This document shows, piece by piece, positions 60,161 to 64,000 of a stretch of 64,000 bases of DNA. The stretch spans positions 4,340,001 through 4,404,000 of the forward strand of contig NZ_JAWQJT010000001.1 of NCBI RefSeq assembly GCF_033441515.1. Direction: 5' to 3'. The notes below the pieces were generated by a model. It was not told the origin of the DNA. It was given only the letters and a program-made list of their open reading frames with translations, and did no database searches. Every line of letters starts with the position of its first letter. Within the stretch, counting starts at the first letter, position 1. The translations under genes and the position numbers were made by a program. The DNA is from Amycolatopsis solani (GTDB taxonomy: Bacteria > Actinomycetota > Actinomycetes > Mycobacteriales > Pseudonocardiaceae).

Positions 60161-61483
60161 GTGGTGAACGTGGAGGAGACCGAGCGGGTGCCGGCGAAGC
60201 GCGTGCTGGGCCTGGCCGTGCCCGCGCTGGGGGTGCTGGCCGCCGAGCCGCTGTACGTGCTGGTCGACACCGCCGTGGTCGGGCACCTCGACGCGCTGTC
60301 GCTGGCGGGCCTCGCGCTCGGCGGGGTGGTGCTGGCGCAGGTGTCGAGCCAGCTGACGTTCCTGTCCTACGGCACGACGTCCCGCACGGCGCGCCTGCAC
60401 GGTGCTGGCCGCCGGGCGGACGCGGTCCGCGAAGGCGTCCAGGCGACGTGGCTGGCGCTGTTCGTCGGGTTCTTCGTGCTCGGCGCCGGGCAGCTGCTGG
60501 CGTGGCCGATCGCCCGCGCGCTCTCGGGCAGCGACGAGATCGCGTCCGCGGCCGTGTCGTGGCTGCGGATCGCGCTGTTCGGGGCGCCGCTGATCCTCGT
60601 CACGATGGCGGGCAACGGCTGGATGCGCGGGGTGCAGGACGCCGCGAAGCCGTTGCGGTACGTGCTGGCGGGCAACGGGATCTCGGCCGTGCTGTGCCCG
60701 GTGCTCGTCTACGGGGCCGGGCTCGGCCTGGAGGGCTCGGCGATCGCGAACGTCGTCGCGCAGGTGATCTCGGCGGCGCTGTTCTTCGCGGCGCTGGTGA
60801 AGGAGAAGGTGGGGCTGCGCCCGGACTTCAAGGTGATGCGCGCCCAGCTCGGCCTGGGCCGCGACCTGGTCCTGCGCAGCCTGGCGTTCCAGGCGTGCTT
60901 CGTCTCGGCGGCGGCGGTCGCGGCCCGCACGTCGACCGAAGCGGTCGGCGCCCACCAGGTGGTGCTGCAGCTGTGGACGTTCCTCGCGCTGGTCCTGGAC
61001 TCGGTGGCGATCGCGGCGCAGTCGCTGGTCGGCGCGGCCTTGGGAGCGAACTCGGCGCGGCAGGCCCGCGGGGTCGCCAACCAGATCACGGCGTACGGGC
61101 TGCTGCTGGGGTGCTTCCTGTGCGTGCTGTTCGCGGCGCTGTCGTGGGTGCTGCCGCACGCGTTCACGTCCGACCCGGGCGTACTGGCGGAGATCCCGCA
61201 CGCATGGTGGTTCTTCGTGGCCCTGCAGCCGATCGCGGGGGTGGTGTTCGCCCTGGACGGAGTGCTGCTCGGCGCTGGCGACGCGGCCTTCCTCCGCAAC
61301 GCGACCCTCGGCAGCGCGGCGCTGGGCTTCCTGCCGCTGATCTGGGCGTCCCTGGGCTTCGGCTGGGGCCTGACGGGGATCTGGACCGGGCTGTCGCTGT
61401 TCATGGTGATCCGGCTGGCGTTCGTGGTGGCCCGCTGGCGCTCCGGCACCTGGGCGGTGACGGGCGCGATCCGCCCGGCCTGA
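60161..61483 (+). CDS. dinF: DinF-like MATE family exporter
   Basis: 440 residues, 12 membrane helices in two homologous halves (PLYVLVDTAVVGHLDALSLAGLALG at the start; GAHQVVLQLWTFLALVLDSVAIAAQSL in the second half). Proton- or sodium-driven export of cationic or aromatic compounds is likely. TAGAGT (60148-60153) ends 7 nt before GTG 60161: leaderless promoter. In mycobacteria dinF directly follows nrnA; here the seven-gene operon intervenes. Confidence 0.9.
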   Translation: MVNVEETERVPAKRVLGLAVPALGVLAAEPLYVLVDTAVVGHLDALSLAGLALGGVVLAQVSSQLTFLSYGTTSRTARLHGAGRRADAVREGVQATWLALFVGFFVLGAGQLLAWPIARALSGSDEIASAAVSWLRIALFGAPLILVTMAGNGWMRGVQDAAKPLRYVLAGNGISAVLCPVLVYGAGLGLEGSAIANVVAQVISAALFFAALVKEKVGLRPDFKVMRAQLGLGRDLVLRSLAFQACFVSAAAVAARTSTEAVGAHQVVLQLWTFLALVLDSVAIAAQSLVGAALGANSARQARGVANQITAYGLLLGCFLCVLFAALSWVLPHAFTSDPGVLAEIPHAWWFFVALQPIAGVVFALDGVLLGAGDAAFLRNATLGSAALGFLPLIWASLGFGWGLTGIWTGLSLFMVIRLAFVVARWRSGTWAVTGAIRPA

Positions 61484-61705
61484 CCCGCTCTGTGCCCGGC
61501 TGCCCCCACGACCGCGGGCCGCCCCGTTCACCCGTCCGAGCGACGCCCCCCGGCAACACCCTGACCACGTGTGACGCCCCCGACCCTGTGGCGAAAACCA
61601 CCCGGATAACGGCTATGTTTCGCCGTTGCTTAGGCGATACAAGTAGTAGGGACGGCAGCGCAGGCGTTCCACGCCCCGAACACCGCCGAACCCCTGGAGG
61701 TCATC

Positions 61706-63031
61706 GTGCCGCCCGCCACCGGCCGCGCCACCGCACGGTCCTGGCTCATCTGGCTCGCCGCCGTCACCGTCTACCTCCTCGCGGTCTTCCACCGCACCTC
61801 CTTCGGCGTCGCCGGGCTGCAGGCGGCCGAACGGTTCGGAGTCGGGGCCGCCGCGCTCGGCACCTTCACCGTCCTCCAGGTCGGCGTCTACGCCGCGATG
61901 CAGATCCCGACCGGGGTCCTGGTCGACCGCTACGGTCCCCGTCGCGTCCTCATCGCCGCCGTGCTGATCCTCGGGGCCGGGCAGCTCCTGCTCGGCATCG
62001 CGCACTCCTACGGCCTCGGCCTGCTCGCCCGCGGCGTCCTCGGACTCGGCGACGCGCTGACCTTCGTCAGCGTGCTGCGCCTGGTCGCGGCCCACTTCCC
62101 GGGCCGCCAGTACGCGCTGCTGACGTCGTTCACCGCCGCCGTCGGCTACATCGGCAACCTCGCCGCCACCGTTCCGCTGTCGCTGCTGCTCGACGTCTCC
62201 GGCTGGACCCCCACCTTCCTCGCCGTCGGTGCCCTCACCGTGCTCTACACGCTGGTCGTGGCGCTGCGGGTCCGGGACGTCCCGGACGGCGAAGCGCAGC
62301 CCGCCCGCGAGCAGGTCCGCCCGCGCCAGCTCGCCCACCAGGTCGCCGAAGCCTGGCGGACGCCGGGGACGCGGCTGGGCTTCTGGGTCCACTTCAGCAC
62401 GATGTTCGCCCCGAACGCGCTGACGCTGCTGTGGGGCGTCCCCTGGCTGGTCCAGGGCCAAGGGCAGTCGAAGGCCGCCGCGAGCGCGCTGCTCACCGTG
62501 TTCGTCTTCGGGTCGATGGCGGGCGGGCCGCTGCTCGGCGGCGTGATCGGCAGGCACCCGTCGCTGCGGATGCCGCTGGTCGGCGGGTACATCGGCGGGG
62601 CCGCGCTGATCTGGGCGGTGCTGCTGAGCTGGCCCGGCACCGTTCCGGTGCCGGTGCTCGTGCCCGCGTTCGCCTTCCTCGCCCTCGGCGGCCCGGCGTC
62701 GATGATCGGGTTCGCGCTCGCCCGCGACTACAACCCGCTCTCCCGTGTCGGCACCGCGACCGGCGTGGTCAACGTCGGCGGGTTCGTGGCGACCACGATC
62801 GCCGCGCTCGCCGTCGGCGTGCTGCTGGAGTGGACCGGCGGGAACTTCCGGCTGTCGCTGCTGGCGATCGTCGCGATCCTCGCCGTGGGCACCTCCCGGA
62901 TGCTCGTCTGGTGGCGCCGCACCCGCGCCCACCTGTTCCTGGCCGAGGCCCGCGGCGAGGAGCTGCCGGTCCGGATCACGCGCCGCCGCTGGGACGCCGC
63001 ACTACCGGAGACGCCGATCGTCGCCGCCTGA
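61706..63031 (+). CDS. MFS transporter
   Basis: 441 residues, 12 membrane helices. GVLVDRYGPRRVLIAAVLILGAGQLLLG is the first MFS loop and RTSFGVAGLQAAERFGV the first helix exit, resembling the nitrate/sulfonate-like MFS branch. Substrate unknown. GTG with GGAGG 5 nt upstream. The 220 bp before it hold no gene and no clear promoter I can name. Confidence 0.88.
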   Translation: MPPATGRATARSWLIWLAAVTVYLLAVFHRTSFGVAGLQAAERFGVGAAALGTFTVLQVGVYAAMQIPTGVLVDRYGPRRVLIAAVLILGAGQLLLGIAHSYGLGLLARGVLGLGDALTFVSVLRLVAAHFPGRQYALLTSFTAAVGYIGNLAATVPLSLLLDVSGWTPTFLAVGALTVLYTLVVALRVRDVPDGEAQPAREQVRPRQLAHQVAEAWRTPGTRLGFWVHFSTMFAPNALTLLWGVPWLVQGQGQSKAAASALLTVFVFGSMAGGPLLGGVIGRHPSLRMPLVGGYIGGAALIWAVLLSWPGTVPVPVLVPAFAFLALGGPASMIGFALARDYNPLSRVGTATGVVNVGGFVATTIAALAVGVLLEWTGGNFRLSLLAIVAILAVGTSRMLVWWRRTRAHLFLAEARGEELPVRITRRRWDAALPETPIVAA

Positions 63032-63075
63032 ACGGCCTGATCGTTCCCCAATCGGCGGCCGCTAGGGTTTGCCGC

Positions 63076-63981
63076 GTGTCGAGCCCCAAACCGCCCCGCC
63101 GTCCCGCCCCGCCGCCCGGTCTGCTGATCGTCGACAAGCCCGCCGGGATGACGTCGCACGACGTCGTCGCCCGCGCTCGCCGCATCATGGGCACCCGCAA
63201 GGTCGGGCACGCCGGCACGCTCGACCCGATGGCGACCGGCGTGCTGGTGCTCGGCATCGAGCGCGCCACCAAGCTGCTCGGCCACCTGGCGCTGGACCGC
63301 AAGACCTACCTGGCCACCCTGAGCCTCGGCAGCAGCACCACGACCGACGACGCCGAGGGCGAAGTCCTCACGACCGGGGACACCGGGAAGGTCACCGACG
63401 ACGGCATCGCCGAAGGCGTCGCGAAGCTGACCGGCGACATCCAGCAGGTGCCGAGCGCGGTCAGCGCGGTCAAGATCGACGGCAAGCGCGCCTACGCCCG
63501 CGTCCGCGCCGGCGAAGACGTCGTCATCCCGGCGCGCCCGGTCACCGTCTACCGCTTCGACGTCCTGGCCGTCCGGCACGAGGAGGACCACGTCGAGCTC
63601 GACGCCGTCGTCGAGTGCTCGTCCGGCACCTACGTCCGCGCGCTGGCCCGCGACCTCGGCGCGGACCTCGGCTGCGGCGGGCACCTGAAGGCGTTGCGGC
63701 GCACCACGGTCGGCCCCTTCACGCTGGCCAAGGCCCGCACCCTCGACCAGCTCGAGGAGCAGCCCGAGCTGAGCCTGGACCTCGACGCCGCCGTCGCCGC
63801 CGCCTTCCCGAGGCGCGACCTGGACGCGGCCACGGCGAAGGCGGTCCGGCACGGGCAGCGCATCCCCGCGGCCGGGCTCGAAGGCACCTACGGGCTCTTC
63901 GGACCCGACGGCCGGGTCCTCGCGCTGGCCGCGGACGAACAAGGCGTGTCCCGCGCGGTGGTGGTGTTGCTGCCCGCCTAG
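63076..63981 (+). CDS. truB: tRNA pseudouridine-55 synthase
   Basis: 301 residues. LLIVDKPAGMTSHDVVARARRIMGTRKVGHAGTLDPMATGVLVLGIERATK holds the catalytic Asp in GTLDP. The C-terminal PUA-like part has the actinobacterial TruB extension (GLFGPDGRVLALA). TAGGGT (63063-63068) ends 7 nt before GTG 63076: leaderless promoter. It completes the nusA-infB-rbfA-truB neighbourhood. Confidence 0.97.
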   Translation: MSSPKPPRRPAPPPGLLIVDKPAGMTSHDVVARARRIMGTRKVGHAGTLDPMATGVLVLGIERATKLLGHLALDRKTYLATLSLGSSTTTDDAEGEVLTTGDTGKVTDDGIAEGVAKLTGDIQQVPSAVSAVKIDGKRAYARVRAGEDVVIPARPVTVYRFDVLAVRHEEDHVELDAVVECSSGTYVRALARDLGADLGCGGHLKALRRTTVGPFTLAKARTLDQLEEQPELSLDLDAAVAAAFPRRDLDAATAKAVRHGQRIPAAGLEGTYGLFGPDGRVLALAADEQGVSRAVVVLLPA

Positions 63982-64000
63982 GGTGGGCCTTACAGAGACG

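Noticed and set aside
60448..63981. 1177-codon plus-strand frame through three genes
   Set aside because: Only the TruB portion from 63076 is coding; the earlier part is a shadow of the MATE and MFS genes.

Overview
This window is very GC-rich, with tightly packed genes, many GTG starts, many 4-bp ATGA/GTGA overlaps between consecutive genes, a WhiB protein, a SigD/ShbA-type sigma factor, a DprE2-like reductase, an F420-type luciferase-fold oxidoreductase and the order rimP-nusA-ylxR-infB-ylxP-rbfA. Together these point to a mycelial actinobacterium, most likely of the Pseudonocardiaceae (Amycolatopsis-like). The genus is an inference from gene content. I see no rRNA, transposase, integrase, prophage or CRISPR array, so this looks like chromosome.

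Layout. 1-5 kb: a catabolic/regulatory set on the minus strand (DUF5997 protein, kynureninase, MarR regulator, haloalkane dehalogenase-like hydrolase) divergent from a LysR-effector-domain protein. Then come a small CBM48 protein, an unknown gene with a decaying tandem repeat at its 3' end, and intergenic inverted repeats. 5.4-9.2 kb: two unknown divergent genes, an ArsR-SRPBCC fusion with a RibD/DHFR-like reductase, and a CAU... i.e. CAT-anticodon tRNA. 9.3-16.2 kb: small exported proteins, an SBF-type transporter with divergent LysR regulator, a translationally coupled pair of sigma factors, whiB, a SnoaL-tailed ECF sigma factor and a DprE2-like SDR. 16.4-23.4 kb: an LCP cell-wall ligase, then a CoA-linked catabolic locus (CoA transferase, enoyl-CoA hydratase, acetoacetate decarboxylase-like, 3-hydroxyacyl-CoA dehydrogenase, acyl-CoA dehydrogenase) with a LysR regulator and symmetric operator-like sites. 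23.4-39 kb: TetR/HxlR regulators, two two-component systems (one in an operon with two small exported proteins), an X-Pro peptidase-like enzyme, an M50-like protease, a GT39-like glycosyltransferase, a GPP34 protein, a PEP mutase-family enzyme and a class V aminotransferase.

39-64 kb carries the conserved translation/RNA cluster: rimP, nusA, ylxR, infB, ylxP, rbfA, then nrnA, a DinF-like MATE exporter, an MFS exporter and truB. In mycobacteria rbfA, nrnA and dinF are neighbours. Here two blocks separate them: an esterase/methyltransferase/TetR/NfeD-flotillin/MafI-like block between rbfA and nrnA, and a seven-gene, overlap-coupled operon (52193-60079) between nrnA and dinF.

That seven-gene operon is the main candidate for an undescribed system. 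It encodes an AfsA-type hotdog protein whose two halves appear in reversed order, an ICMT-like membrane methyltransferase, a large PEP-synthase/rifampin-phosphotransferase-like enzyme, a P450, a nucleotidyltransferase-fold protein, a thymidylate-kinase-like protein and an F420-type oxidoreductase. It has no PKS, NRPS or terpene core. A small signalling molecule or unusual phosphorylated metabolite is a reasonable guess, not a demonstrated function.

A second theme is promoter economy. At least a dozen genes have a TANNNT-like -10 element ending 6-8 bases before an ATG or GTG, suggesting leaderless mRNAs. Several divergent pairs are only 23-42 bp apart, with their -10 elements or operators sharing that space.
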